A DNA stretch of 64,000 nt from Tabrizicola sp. (GTDB taxonomy: Bacteria; Pseudomonadota; Alphaproteobacteria; Rhodobacterales; Rhodobacteraceae). The stretch covers positions 62,001 to 126,000 of the forward strand of contig NZ_JAEULO010000021.1 in the NCBI RefSeq assembly GCF_016793705.1, written 5' to 3'. Below the pieces are notes generated by a model. It was given only the letters and a program-made list of their open reading frames with translations, searched no databases and was not told the origin of the DNA. Positions 7,690 through 14,909 of this stretch are shown one piece after another (position 1 is the first letter of the stretch; the number at the start of each line of letters is the position of its first letter). The position numbers and the translations under genes were made by a program.

Positions 7690-8261
7690 AACCCGCCTGT
7701 GGCCGACCGAAGCACGACCGCCTGCGTTGCGCCATCCGTTCCCGAGAACATGTCCTCTCCGTCTTCAAGGTGCAAAAGCTCGGCCAGACGCTTGCGGGCG
7801 CGGCTGGCGCGGCTTTTGACGGTGCCGATCGCGACCCCCATCATGCCGGCCGCCTCTTCGCAGGAAAAGCCCGAAGCGCCGACCAGGATCAGGACCTCGC
7901 GATGCTCGGGGCTGAGCGCGTCGAAGGCCTTCTGGAATTCCTGAAGCGCCAGGCGACCGTCATGCGCTGGCTTCACCGAGAGCGTCGCCGCGTGGATGCC
8001 CTCGCTGTCCTGCACCTCGCGGCGCGTCTTGCGCAGCGAGGAGTAGAAGGTATTGCGCAGGATGGTGAAGAGCCAGGCGTCGAGATTGGTGGCGGGATCG
8101 AACCTGTCGATGTTGGACCAGGCCTTGAGAATGGTATCCTGCACCAGGTCGTCGGCCCGGGAAACGTCACGCGCCAGGCTGATCGCGAAGGCTCGCAGCT
8201 TCGGGATCGCCCCGGCAAGCCGGTCACGCGGATCGGGATAGGCGGGGGCCGAGGCGGTCAT
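7686..8261 (-). CDS. ecfG: general stress response sigma factor EcfG
   Basis: 191 residues with ECF sigma regions 2 (FAISLARDVSRADDLVQDTILKAW, then FDPATNLDAWLFTILRN) and 4 (LSPEHREVLILVGASGFSCEEAAGMMGVAIGTVKSRASRARKRL). Sequence and context with nepR and phyR identify EcfG (ECF15). It directs RNA polymerase to GGAAC-N16/17-cGTT promoters, several of which occur in this window. Its start overlaps the nepR stop by four bases (ATGA) and its stop overlaps the kinase gene, forming a nepR-ecfG-kinase operon. Activity is expected to be held by NepR until phosphorylated PhyR sequesters NepR. Confidence 0.93.
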   Translation of the reverse strand: MTASAPAYPDPRDRLAGAIPKLRAFAISLARDVSRADDLVQDTILKAWSNIDRFDPATNLDAWLFTILRNTFYSSLRKTRREVQDSEGIHAATLSVKPAHDGRLALQEFQKAFDALSPEHREVLILVGASGFSCEEAAGMMGVAIGTVKSRASRARKRLAELLHLEDGEDMFSGTDGATQAVVLRSATGGF

Positions 8262-8440
8262 TCCGTGCGGCCCGTTCCTGGCTTGTCCTTGTCCCTGAGC
8301 TGGGCAAGCAGGTCACGGAATCGATCCGGAAGCTCCTCATTCAAAGCGTCGGAATAGACACGCTTGAGGTTTTCGTCGATCTGCTCGCGTATGGCCTGCC
8401 GCTTCGGCGCGCTTTCGTTGTCCTTGCTGTCACTCTTCAT
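8258..8440 (-). CDS. nepR: anti-sigma factor NepR
   Basis: 60 residues with the NepR core IDENLKRVYSDALNEELPDRFRDLLAQL, flanked by charged, disordered ends. Family knowledge: NepR binds EcfG and blocks it; phosphorylated PhyR mimics the sigma factor and pulls NepR away. The ATG was chosen because GGAAAGACC precedes it and the conserved core follows at the usual distance; an in-frame upstream extension to 8533 would run through promoter motifs and is unlikely. First gene of the nepR-ecfG-kinase operon, with EcfG-type promoters upstream, implying positive feedback with its own inhibitor. Confidence 0.9.
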   Translation of the reverse strand: MKSDSKDNESAPKRQAIREQIDENLKRVYSDALNEELPDRFRDLLAQLRDKDKPGTGRTE

Positions 8441-8470
8441 GGTCTTTCCGTTCCCACCGGCATTGCCCGT

Positions 8471-8496
8471 AAACTCGTTTGTCAACGCATGGTTCC
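8471..8496 (-). promoter_or_regulatory. second EcfG-type promoter for nepR-ecfG
   Basis: On the minus strand GGAAC (8492-8496) is followed by AGTT with 16-base spacing, or equivalently GTTT with 17 bases. It lies about 30 bases upstream of nepR and downstream of the stronger site at 8543-8567. Confidence 0.45.
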
Positions 8497-8535
8497 TGCA
8501 AATTTTCCGTTCGCGAAGATTTTTCTTCCGCATCG

Positions 8536-8560
8536 GGAACCGAACGCCGCAGGAGGCGTT
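8536..8560 (+). promoter_or_regulatory. EcfG-type promoter for phyR
   Basis: GGAAC at 8536-8540, 16 bases, CGTT at 8557-8560: a perfect consensus about 37 bases before the phyR ATG. It overlaps the nepR promoter on the other strand in a nearly symmetric arrangement. Confidence 0.75.
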
Positions 8561-8567
8561 TGGTTCC
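8543..8567 (-). promoter_or_regulatory. EcfG-type promoter for nepR-ecfG (overlaps phyR promoter)
   Basis: On the minus strand GGAAC (8563-8567), 16 bases, CGTT (8543-8546). Both this and the opposite-strand promoter are perfect matches, and each -10 element lies inside the other promoter's spacer. Confidence 0.7.
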
Positions 8568-8596
8568 GAAACAACAGGTTCAACGAGAGGATAAAT

Positions 8597-9406
8597 ATGC
8601 TCGCTCAGGAAGCGGTCGACGATTCGGCGCTGGTTGCGCGTTATCTTCCCTATCTTCGTCGTTATGCCCGTGCCTTGACCGGCAACCAGACCAGCGGGGA
8701 CCAGTATGCGGTGGCGGCGCTAGAGGCGATCGTCGCCGATCCGTCGGTCCTGCGCATCCATGCGAACCCCAAGGTTGCCCTCTTCGCGGTGTTCCACTCG
8801 ATCTGGTCGACCTCGGGGGCCCCGGTGGCCGAGGCGGACGACAGGATGTCCGGCGCCGCGCAGGCCCATATGGCCGGGCTCACGCTGAACTCGCGCGAGG
8901 CGCTGCTCTTGAACACGGTCGAGGGGTTCGATCCTGCCGAGGTGGCGGCGATCATGGGCGTCGATGTGAATGAGGCGCAGCATCTGATCGACGTGGCGGT
9001 GCAGGAGATGGAGTTGTCGGTCCGCGGCTCGGTCCTGGTGATCGAGGACGAGGCGATCATCGCGATGGACATTGCGGCGATCGTCGAGGGCATGGGGCAC
9101 CGGGTTACGTCGAACGCGCGCACCCATGCCGAGGCGGTGGACATGGCCGCGGCGGAACAGCCGGACCTGATCCTGGCCGATATCCAGCTGGCCGACAATT
9201 CCTCGGGCGTCGAGGCGGTGAACGAGATCCTGGCGCAGTTCGGCGCGATCCCGGTGATCTTCATCACCGCCTTCCCCGAGCGGCTCTTGACCGGCGACCG
9301 GCCGGAACCGGCCTTCCTGATCAACAAGCCCTATACCGAGGAGCAGGTGCGTTCGGCGGTGAGCCAGGCCATGTTCTTCTCGTCCACCGAAACGCTGAAG
9401 GCCTGA
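8597..9406 (+). CDS. phyR: response regulator PhyR (sigma-mimic plus receiver)
   Basis: 269 residues. The N-terminal half (1-~130) is sigma-factor-like, with regions 2- and 4-like segments (LPYLRRYARALTG, SREALLLNTVEGFDPAEVAAIMGVDVNEAQHLI). The C-terminal half (~145-265) is a receiver domain with acidic pocket residues (VIEDE, 148-152), phosphoacceptor Asp195 in LILADIQLAD, and Lys in LINKPYT. This is PhyR, the anti-anti-sigma factor of the alphaproteobacterial general stress response. It is transcribed divergently from nepR-ecfG from a perfect EcfG promoter, so it is autoactivated. The ATG is preceded by GAGAGGATAA. Confidence 0.95.
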   Translation: MLAQEAVDDSALVARYLPYLRRYARALTGNQTSGDQYAVAALEAIVADPSVLRIHANPKVALFAVFHSIWSTSGAPVAEADDRMSGAAQAHMAGLTLNSREALLLNTVEGFDPAEVAAIMGVDVNEAQHLIDVAVQEMELSVRGSVLVIEDEAIIAMDIAAIVEGMGHRVTSNARTHAEAVDMAAAEQPDLILADIQLADNSSGVEAVNEILAQFGAIPVIFITAFPERLLTGDRPEPAFLINKPYTEEQVRSAVSQAMFFSSTETLKA

Positions 9407-9424
9407 CGCGCCGGGGGGCAGCCC

Positions 9425-11005
9425 ATGGCACAGGCTGCGCTGAAGCCTGTCCCCGATGCGCCAGAGGTCGAGGTGCTGGTCACGGCAGCCGAAGCCTATC
9501 CGGCGCTGGAGCGGGCCTTCCTGTCGGCGCGGGCCGAGATCGTGGCGGGATTCCGGGTGTTCGACCTGAAGACCCGGCTGCGGTCGCCTGAGGCCTTGGC
9601 CATCGGGCAGAGCTGGTTCGACCTTTTGATCCACACCCTGCGCCGGGGGATCTCGATCCGCATCGTTCTGTCCGACTTCGATCCGGTGGCGCGACCCCGG
9701 CTGCACCGCGCGACCTGGCGGACGGTGCGGATGTTCTGGGCGGCGGCGGAACTGGCCGGGCCGGAGGCGCGGCTGGCGGTGGTGCCCTCGACCCATTCGG
9801 CGGTGGCGGGGATCTGGCCGCGGCTCTTGTTTTGGCCAGTGGTGCAGTCGCGACTGGCGCGGGTCTCGGGCTGGCTGCGGCGCCAGCTGGATGCACAGCG
9901 GATGGCGGCGCTGCGCGAGATGCCGGGGGTCCGGCGGATGCTGGCGGCGAAGGATGCAGTGCCCCGGCCGCGCCTTCTTGCAGTGCCGCCGCTGTTTCCG
10001 GCGACGCATCACCAGAAGCTCGCGGTCTTCGACGGGGAGACGGTCTATATCGGTGGCCTGGACCTGGACGAACGCTTCTACGACACGCCGGAGCACCGGC
10101 TGCCGGGGCATGAGACCTGGCACGACGTGCAGCTGATGATCCGGGGGGCGGTTGCCGGGGACGCCCGGACGCATCTGGCGCGGTTTCTGGGGATCATCGA
10201 GGGAAGCACCGAAGCCGATCCCCCCGCGCCCGCGCGGGAAGGGCTGCGCTTCGTCCGCACCCTGTCGCGGCGGCGGAGGCGCGGGGCCTGGCGGTTCATC
10301 TCTCCCGAACCAGTGGTGCATGAGATCGAGGCCGCACATGCAGAGTGGATCGCCCAAGCCGAGGGTCTGATCTACATCGAGACGCAGTATTTCCGCAGCC
10401 GCCGGATGGCACGGCGGCTGGCCAAGGCGGCGCGGGAAAGGCCGGGACTGAAGATGATCCTGATCCTGCCCGCGGCACCGGACGACGTGGCCTTCGAAGG
10501 CGCGACGGGGCTGGACGCGCGGTTGGGCGAGTTCCTCCAGGCGAAATGCCTGCGCATCCTGCGCCGGGGGTTCGGGCGGCGGCTTTTCGTCGGCGGAGCG
10601 GCGCAGCCGAGGCGGACGCGGGCCAGGGGGCGGGCGCAGCTGAAGGGCGCGCCGCTGGTCTATATCCATGCCAAGGTCAGCATCTTCGACGACCGGGCGG
10701 CCATCGTCTCGTCGGCCAACCTGAACGGCCGGTCGCTGCGCTGGGATACCGAGGCGGGGGTGGTGATGACCGCCCCGCAGGACGTGGCGGCGTTGCGGCG
10801 GCGGCTGATGGCGCATTGGCTGCCCGATGGCGCGGGGGCGGATTTCTTCGATCCAAGCCGGGCGATGCAGGCCTGGTGGGGGCTGGCGGCGCGGAATGCG
10901 CGGCTGCCGCCGGACAGGCGGCGCGGGTTCCTTCTGCCCTACAACCTGCGGTCGGCGGAAGATTTCGGCCGGGCCTTCCCGCTGGTTCCCGACGAGATGG
11001 TCTGA
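9425..11005 (+). CDS. phospholipase D-like protein (cardiolipin synthase/PLD superfamily)
   Basis: 526 residues with two HKD motifs: HHQKLAVFDGETVYIGGLDL in the first half and IHAKVSIFDDRAAIVSSANL followed by NGRS in the second. Both have the HxKx4D core needed for phosphatidyl transfer or hydrolysis. There is no clear signal peptide or N-terminal membrane anchor, unlike classical cardiolipin synthases. The gene starts 18 bases after phyR and is probably co-transcribed from the phyR EcfG promoter. The likely role is phospholipid remodelling or hydrolysis under stress; substrate not determined. Confidence 0.85.
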   Translation: MAQAALKPVPDAPEVEVLVTAAEAYPALERAFLSARAEIVAGFRVFDLKTRLRSPEALAIGQSWFDLLIHTLRRGISIRIVLSDFDPVARPRLHRATWRTVRMFWAAAELAGPEARLAVVPSTHSAVAGIWPRLLFWPVVQSRLARVSGWLRRQLDAQRMAALREMPGVRRMLAAKDAVPRPRLLAVPPLFPATHHQKLAVFDGETVYIGGLDLDERFYDTPEHRLPGHETWHDVQLMIRGAVAGDARTHLARFLGIIEGSTEADPPAPAREGLRFVRTLSRRRRRGAWRFISPEPVVHEIEAAHAEWIAQAEGLIYIETQYFRSRRMARRLAKAARERPGLKMILILPAAPDDVAFEGATGLDARLGEFLQAKCLRILRRGFGRRLFVGGAAQPRRTRARGRAQLKGAPLVYIHAKVSIFDDRAAIVSSANLNGRSLRWDTEAGVVMTAPQDVAALRRRLMAHWLPDGAGADFFDPSRAMQAWWGLAARNARLPPDRRRGFLLPYNLRSAEDFGRAFPLVPDEMV

Positions 11006-11019
11006 GCGGACCGGCGGCT

Positions 11020-11044
11020 GGAACAATTCACCCGGCGCCCTGTT
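11020..11044 (+). promoter_or_regulatory. EcfG-type promoter for the PRC-barrel gene
   Basis: GGAAC (11020-11024), 16 bases, TGTT (11041-11044), fitting GGAAC-N16-nGTT, 65 bases before the GTG start of the PRC-barrel gene. Confidence 0.55.
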
Positions 11045-11108
11045 GTCCGACCACAGGCGATGTCGACCCGATGTCGCACCATCCCGAATGGCAATACAGG
11101 AGAGTCTC

Positions 11109-11975
11109 GTGAAACCCATCCATCTTACCACCGCCTTGGTGGCCTGCCTTGCGCTGCCTGCACTGGCACAGGACGCCGCTTCCCCGTTCCAGACCGAACC
11201 GATGGGGCCTTCGATATCGGCCACGGACGTGATCGGCGCGCGCATCTATGTGAGCGAGGCCGAAGTCGATGCCGACGCCTACAACGGGGTCCAGCAGGGT
11301 TGGAACGATATCGGCGAAGTGAACGACATCATCCTTGGGCGAGACGGCACGGTGGATGCCGTGCTGGTCGACATCGGCGGCTTCCTGGGGATGGGTGAAC
11401 GGCAGGTCGCGGTGGACATGGCGGCGCTGAGGGTCGTCCAGGATGACGCAACCGATGCCGACGACTGGTTCCTGGTCCTGCAGACCGACCGCGCAACGCT
11501 GGAAGGCGCGCCCGAATACGTGATCCCCGGCATGGCAACCGATGCAGCTGCGAGCACCGACCCGGCGGCGGCTGATCCCGCGGCAACCGATGCTGCGATG
11601 GCCGACCCGGCCGCCACCGCCACCACGGACACCCCCGCCGCAACGGATGGCATGTCGGCCGACGGCGCGATGACGCTGCCCGAAGGCTATGCCGCCGTCG
11701 ACCAGACCGCGCTGACCGCCGAGTTGCTGACCGGGGCGGATGTGCGCGACAGCACCGATGCCTCGATCGCCGAGGTTCAGGATCTGGTGCTGACCACCGA
11801 GGGCCAGGTCACCGACGTGGTGCTGGACGTGGGCGGCTTCCTGGGTATCGGCGCCAAGCGCGTGGCCATCCCGATGGACCGCTTGACCGTGGCGCAGGGT
11901 GAAGGTGGCGCGGTTCGCCTGTGGGTCAACATGACCAAGCAGGAACTGGAAGCCCTGCCTGAATACCAGATGTGA
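11109..11975 (+). CDS. secreted PRC-barrel domain protein (two barrels)
   Basis: 288 residues. An N-terminal Sec signal peptide (KPIHLTTALVACLALPALAQ, cleavage after ALA) is followed by two PRC-barrel modules. Each has the pattern I-G-E-V-x-D-x-I/L-x4-G-x-V-x-x-V-x-V-D-V/I-G-G-F-L-G (GEVNDIILGRDGTVDAVLVD; then AEVQDLVLTTEGQVTDVVLD). A low-complexity linker of Ala, Asp, Thr and Pro joins them. The start is GTG, preceded by CAGGAGAG; no ATG gives a complete signal peptide. With an EcfG-like promoter upstream, this is likely an envelope or periplasmic stress protein. Ligand unknown. Confidence 0.85.
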   Translation: MKPIHLTTALVACLALPALAQDAASPFQTEPMGPSISATDVIGARIYVSEAEVDADAYNGVQQGWNDIGEVNDIILGRDGTVDAVLVDIGGFLGMGERQVAVDMAALRVVQDDATDADDWFLVLQTDRATLEGAPEYVIPGMATDAAASTDPAAADPAATDAAMADPAATATTDTPAATDGMSADGAMTLPEGYAAVDQTALTAELLTGADVRDSTDASIAEVQDLVLTTEGQVTDVVLDVGGFLGIGAKRVAIPMDRLTVAQGEGGAVRLWVNMTKQELEALPEYQM

Positions 11976-12018
11976 GGTCGACCGGGTTCGGGACCCACAC
12001 CCGAAAGCACGCCGGGGT

Positions 12019-12040
12019 CCGCGCCGAAGGATCGGCGCGG
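12019..12040. terminator. intergenic hairpin between convergent genes
   Basis: CCGCGCCGA / TCGGCGCGG forms a nine-base-pair stem with a four-base loop. There is no clear T run on either side, so termination would be weak or rho-assisted; it sits between the PRC-barrel gene and the convergent kinase gene. Confidence 0.5.
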
Positions 12041-12051
12041 GCCGTTCCTTG

Positions 12052-13692
12052 TCAGCGGCGCCTTGCCGGATTCAGGGCGGCGTTCAGCGGAAACGAGATG
12101 CGGATGCTGAGCCCGTCGGGGCGAAACACCTTCTCGATGGTGCCGGACAACTCGCCGCGCAAGCTGGCCTCGATCAGGCGAGAGCCAAAGCCCGCCGCCT
12201 CCGTTGCAGCTGCGACCTTCGCCTGTTCGACCCAGTCCAGATCGAGGCTCGGCGGCTGGGTGCCGGTCGCGGGCCGGACGGTCCAGGAAATCTTCAGCCC
12301 GGACCCGTTCGCCGACAGGCCCCCGTATTTCATCGCATTGGTGACAAGCTCATGCGCCACCATGGCAAAGGCATGCGCCTGGCGTTCATCCAGCCGGACA
12401 GCCGGGCCGTCGACCAGATGCGCGACTTCCCCGGCATCCAGGCTTTGCCGGAGTTCCGCGACCAGGACGGCGCGCAGCTCGGCCTCGGCCACCGCCGTTC
12501 CGGCAAGGACCTCCTGCACGGCGGCCATGGCCTGGAGCCGCGCGTCGAAGGCCGTGGTGAAGGCTTTCACGTCGGTGGCGCCCCGGGCGCTTTGCCGGGC
12601 GATGGACTGGATGCGGGCGATGTGGTTCTTGATCCGGTGCTTCATCTCTTGCAGCAGCAGTGCACGATATTCCGATTCACGCGCCACCGCCGCCGCGACG
12701 GCACGCGCCTGCATCGCCTCGTTCTGGCGGGCGGCAACCGCGTAGGCGGCAGCCGCCGCAAACATGAGGAAGGTCAGGCCCAGAAGCACGGTGTTCAGAT
12801 AGCGGACCTCGCCGATCTGCGTCTCGTCGCCCACAAGATCGAACCGCCATTGTCGCCCGAAGATCTGGACGCTGCGACTGGTCTGCATCAGCCCGGTCTG
12901 GCCAGGCGGAACGCCGTCGAACAGCGGCAGGTCCACCGCGCCGGTGTCGATGATGCGCAGCGAGACGGGCAGTGGCGGGCCGACCGCCAGAGCGGCCCGG
13001 ATCAGGTCGTCGCCCCGGAACGGTGCATAGACGAAACCGGTCAGCGGGGTCCTGCGGGTGCCTTCCGGCTGGCCGACGGCCAGGAACGGGAGATAGACCA
13101 GAAAGCCGGTCTGCTTGTCGCTGGTGATTTCCTGCACCAGTTCGACCGGGCCGCTCATCTGCGCCTCGCCGCTGGCGATGGCGTGGTCCATCGCGGAACG
13201 GCGGGTCGGGTCGGCATACATGTCGAAGCCCAGCGCCGCCGTGTTGCGCGCGTTGGCGGGTTCGAGAAGCACGATCGGCGTCCGCCAGGTTTCGTGCGTG
13301 GCAGGCCGGATCGCCACCTCGATTCCGTAGTGCTTGCGAATCTCGTGGATCGCCCTGTCCGCGTCCTCGGTGGCAAGCATCCGGGCAAAACCGATGCCCT
13401 GCACGCCGGACAGTTCGTCGACGATATCGACCGAAGAGAGAAAGCGCACGAATTCGTCGCGGGCGATGCCGTCGCGCGCGGCCGACAGCAATCCGCGGGC
13501 CGCACGCAGCACGACGACATGCTGCTGCAAACGGGTGACGACACGATCGACCGCCAGATCGGCCACGCGTGCGAATTCGGCGGTGAGGCGGCGCTCGCCG
13601 AGGGAATGGATGGCGAAGGTCATCGCCATCCCGGGCAGGATCGCCAGCAGGAAGACGAACTTCGGAAGATGCCGGCTGATCAGTGCCCGCAA
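12052..13692 (-). CDS. CHASE-domain HWE histidine kinase (candidate PhyK)
   Basis: 546 residues. Membrane helix 1 (PKFVFLLAILPGMAMTFAI) and helix 2 (about 300-320, TVLLGLTFLMFAAAAAYAV) enclose a periplasmic CHASE sensor with IDELSGVQGIGFAR-type motifs. The kinase core is intact: His352 in EMKHRIKNH, N-box HELVTNAMKYG (447-457, with Asn452), WxE at 487-489 and G-box GFGSRLIE. The WxE and the His before the N-box place it in the HWE family, which phosphorylates PhyR in alphaproteobacteria. It follows the Crp/Fnr gene by 27 bases. Because the other local kinase looks degenerate, this is the better candidate for the PhyR kinase; direct pairing is inferred. Confidence 0.85.
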   Translation of the reverse strand: MRALISRHLPKFVFLLAILPGMAMTFAIHSLGERRLTAEFARVADLAVDRVVTRLQQHVVVLRAARGLLSAARDGIARDEFVRFLSSVDIVDELSGVQGIGFARMLATEDADRAIHEIRKHYGIEVAIRPATHETWRTPIVLLEPANARNTAALGFDMYADPTRRSAMDHAIASGEAQMSGPVELVQEITSDKQTGFLVYLPFLAVGQPEGTRRTPLTGFVYAPFRGDDLIRAALAVGPPLPVSLRIIDTGAVDLPLFDGVPPGQTGLMQTSRSVQIFGRQWRFDLVGDETQIGEVRYLNTVLLGLTFLMFAAAAAYAVAARQNEAMQARAVAAAVARESEYRALLLQEMKHRIKNHIARIQSIARQSARGATDVKAFTTAFDARLQAMAAVQEVLAGTAVAEAELRAVLVAELRQSLDAGEVAHLVDGPAVRLDERQAHAFAMVAHELVTNAMKYGGLSANGSGLKISWTVRPATGTQPPSLDLDWVEQAKVAAATEAAGFGSRLIEASLRGELSGTIEKVFRPDGLSIRISFPLNAALNPARRR

Positions 13693-13719
13693 GACGGCAC
13701 CCTGCGGCGAGACCGGCGA

Positions 13720-14454
13720 TTACAGGATGGGTCGCACATCATCCCTGTCCATATCGAGATGTGCCAGCAGGGAAAGCCCGGCGTGATCGTGCATCACCAG
13801 GCGCCGCGCGGAGATTTCGGCCAGCTTCGCCTGCCGCAGGGCGACGATCCGGCGGTTGGTGTGGACGATGGAGAGGCCGAGCGCATCGGCAAGGTCCTGC
13901 TGGCGGAACGGGAAGGGCACCGCGCCATGACGCTCCATGCCCAGCGCGACCAGACGCCGCCAGATGCGCACCAGGGCCCAGGCCACCCGTTCGGTGGCGT
14001 CGCGCTGGCCCAGGGTGGCGATGGTCTCGCCCAGGAAATGCTGTTCGACGGCGGCCATCCAGGTCACGTCATAGGCACGTTCGGGCTGCTTGACGAAAAG
14101 GTTCCAGATCCGGCCGCGCGGAAAGGTGCACAGCGTCATGTCGGTGACGGCGGTGATGCTGTGCCGCGCCTCGCCCATCAGGCCGGAATGCAGGCCGACA
14201 AGGTCGCCGGGGAAAACAAAGTTGATGACCTGCCGCCGCCCGTCTTCCAGCAGAAGCGAACGCACCGCCATGCCGGAAAGCACGGTTTGCAGGACCGGCG
14301 ACTTCTGGCCCTGCGACATGACATCCTGGCCCTGCGGCACGTCGATCTCGCCGGACTTGAAGCGCCGCATGAAGGCAATCTCCTCCTTCGACAGCGGCAC
14401 GAAAAGCGGCTTGCGGCGCAGGGGACAGTCCAGGCAATCCGTCACAACCGACAT
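13720..14454 (-). CDS. Crp/Fnr family transcriptional regulator
   Basis: 244 residues. The N-terminus carries DCLDCPLRRKPLF, then a cyclic-nucleotide-binding-like beta barrel (GQKSPVLQTVLSGMAVRSLL, FPGDLVGLHSG), and a C-terminal winged helix with recognition segment FRQQDLADALGLSIVHTNRRI. Only two Cys are in the N-terminal cluster, so a 4Fe-4S FNR-type oxygen sensor is not supported; this looks like the common alphaproteobacterial Crp/Fnr subgroup of unknown ligand. An EcfG-like motif with -10 CATT lies upstream. Probably co-transcribed with the CHASE kinase. Confidence 0.85.
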   Translation of the reverse strand: MSVVTDCLDCPLRRKPLFVPLSKEEIAFMRRFKSGEIDVPQGQDVMSQGQKSPVLQTVLSGMAVRSLLLEDGRRQVINFVFPGDLVGLHSGLMGEARHSITAVTDMTLCTFPRGRIWNLFVKQPERAYDVTWMAAVEQHFLGETIATLGQRDATERVAWALVRIWRRLVALGMERHGAVPFPFRQQDLADALGLSIVHTNRRIVALRQAKLAEISARRLVMHDHAGLSLLAHLDMDRDDVRPIL

Positions 14455-14484
14455 GCGGGTTTCCTTGCCAACTTATCACAGGTT

Positions 14485-14509
14485 AATGCGCCGATCCTGA
14501 TACTGTTCC
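14485..14509 (-). promoter_or_regulatory. weak EcfG-like promoter for the Crp/Fnr-kinase operon
   Basis: On the minus strand GGAAC (14505-14509), 16 bases, CATT (14485-14488), about 30 bases before the Crp/Fnr start. One mismatch in the -10 element. Confidence 0.4.
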
Positions 14510-14549
14510 ATTGCTCGACGTCTCGGTCAATTGCGCAAGGAGCGCCTGG

Positions 14550-14900
14550 GTGTCGGAATACTATGTGATCGGGCCGCAGCAGATCGTGGTGCAGGACCTT
14601 GCTGACGCGATCAGGGCTCATGATCGGGTAGCGGTCGTCAGGGTATTCCATCGCAACGAGGACCTGCTGGCGGCATTGGCGAAGACACGCCCGACGGCGG
14701 TCATACTGCATCGTGAACCGGCGGAATTTGCCGGAACGGCGCTTGGCCGCGCGCTGGCAGCGGACGGCATTCCCCATGGCTTTCTGAGCGCCGATGAGGG
14801 GGCGGGCGGCCCGGCAATCCTGGTGTCGCCCTTCACCGAAGCAACGGTGTCGGCGTTTCTGCAAGGCCTGCTGGCGGGCATCCCGCGCGCAGACGGCTGA
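14550..14900 (+). CDS. receiver-like protein without phosphoacceptor Asp
   Basis: 116 residues from a GTG start placed eight bases after AAGGAG. The alternating pattern (YYVIGPQQIVVQDLADAI, VAVVRVFHRNEDLLAALAK, PTAVILHREPAEF, ILVSPFTEATVSAFLQGLL) matches a CheY-like fold of about 110 residues. The position that should carry the phosphorylated Asp reads ILHRE, and the acidic pocket near the N-terminus is also missing. It is divergent from the Crp/Fnr gene in the stress island. Likely a pseudo-receiver acting by protein binding; no partner can be named. Confidence 0.6.
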   Translation: MSEYYVIGPQQIVVQDLADAIRAHDRVAVVRVFHRNEDLLAALAKTRPTAVILHREPAEFAGTALGRALAADGIPHGFLSADEGAGGPAILVSPFTEATVSAFLQGLLAGIPRADG

Positions 14901-14909
14901 TCCCGGTGG

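Noticed and set aside
11530-11650. Short repeated GCCGACCCGGC-type units that look like a tandem repeat or CRISPR-like array
   Set aside because: They encode the Ala/Asp/Thr/Pro linker between two PRC barrels; spacing is irregular and there are no unique spacers.
13720-14454. FNR-type 4Fe-4S oxygen sensor
   Set aside because: Only two Cys in the N-terminal region; FNR/FnrL needs three there plus one later.
14455-14549. FNR box in the Crp/Fnr divergent gap
   Set aside because: No TTGAT-N4-ATCAA; the nearest AT-rich stretch (TTATCACAGGTTAA) lacks dyad symmetry.
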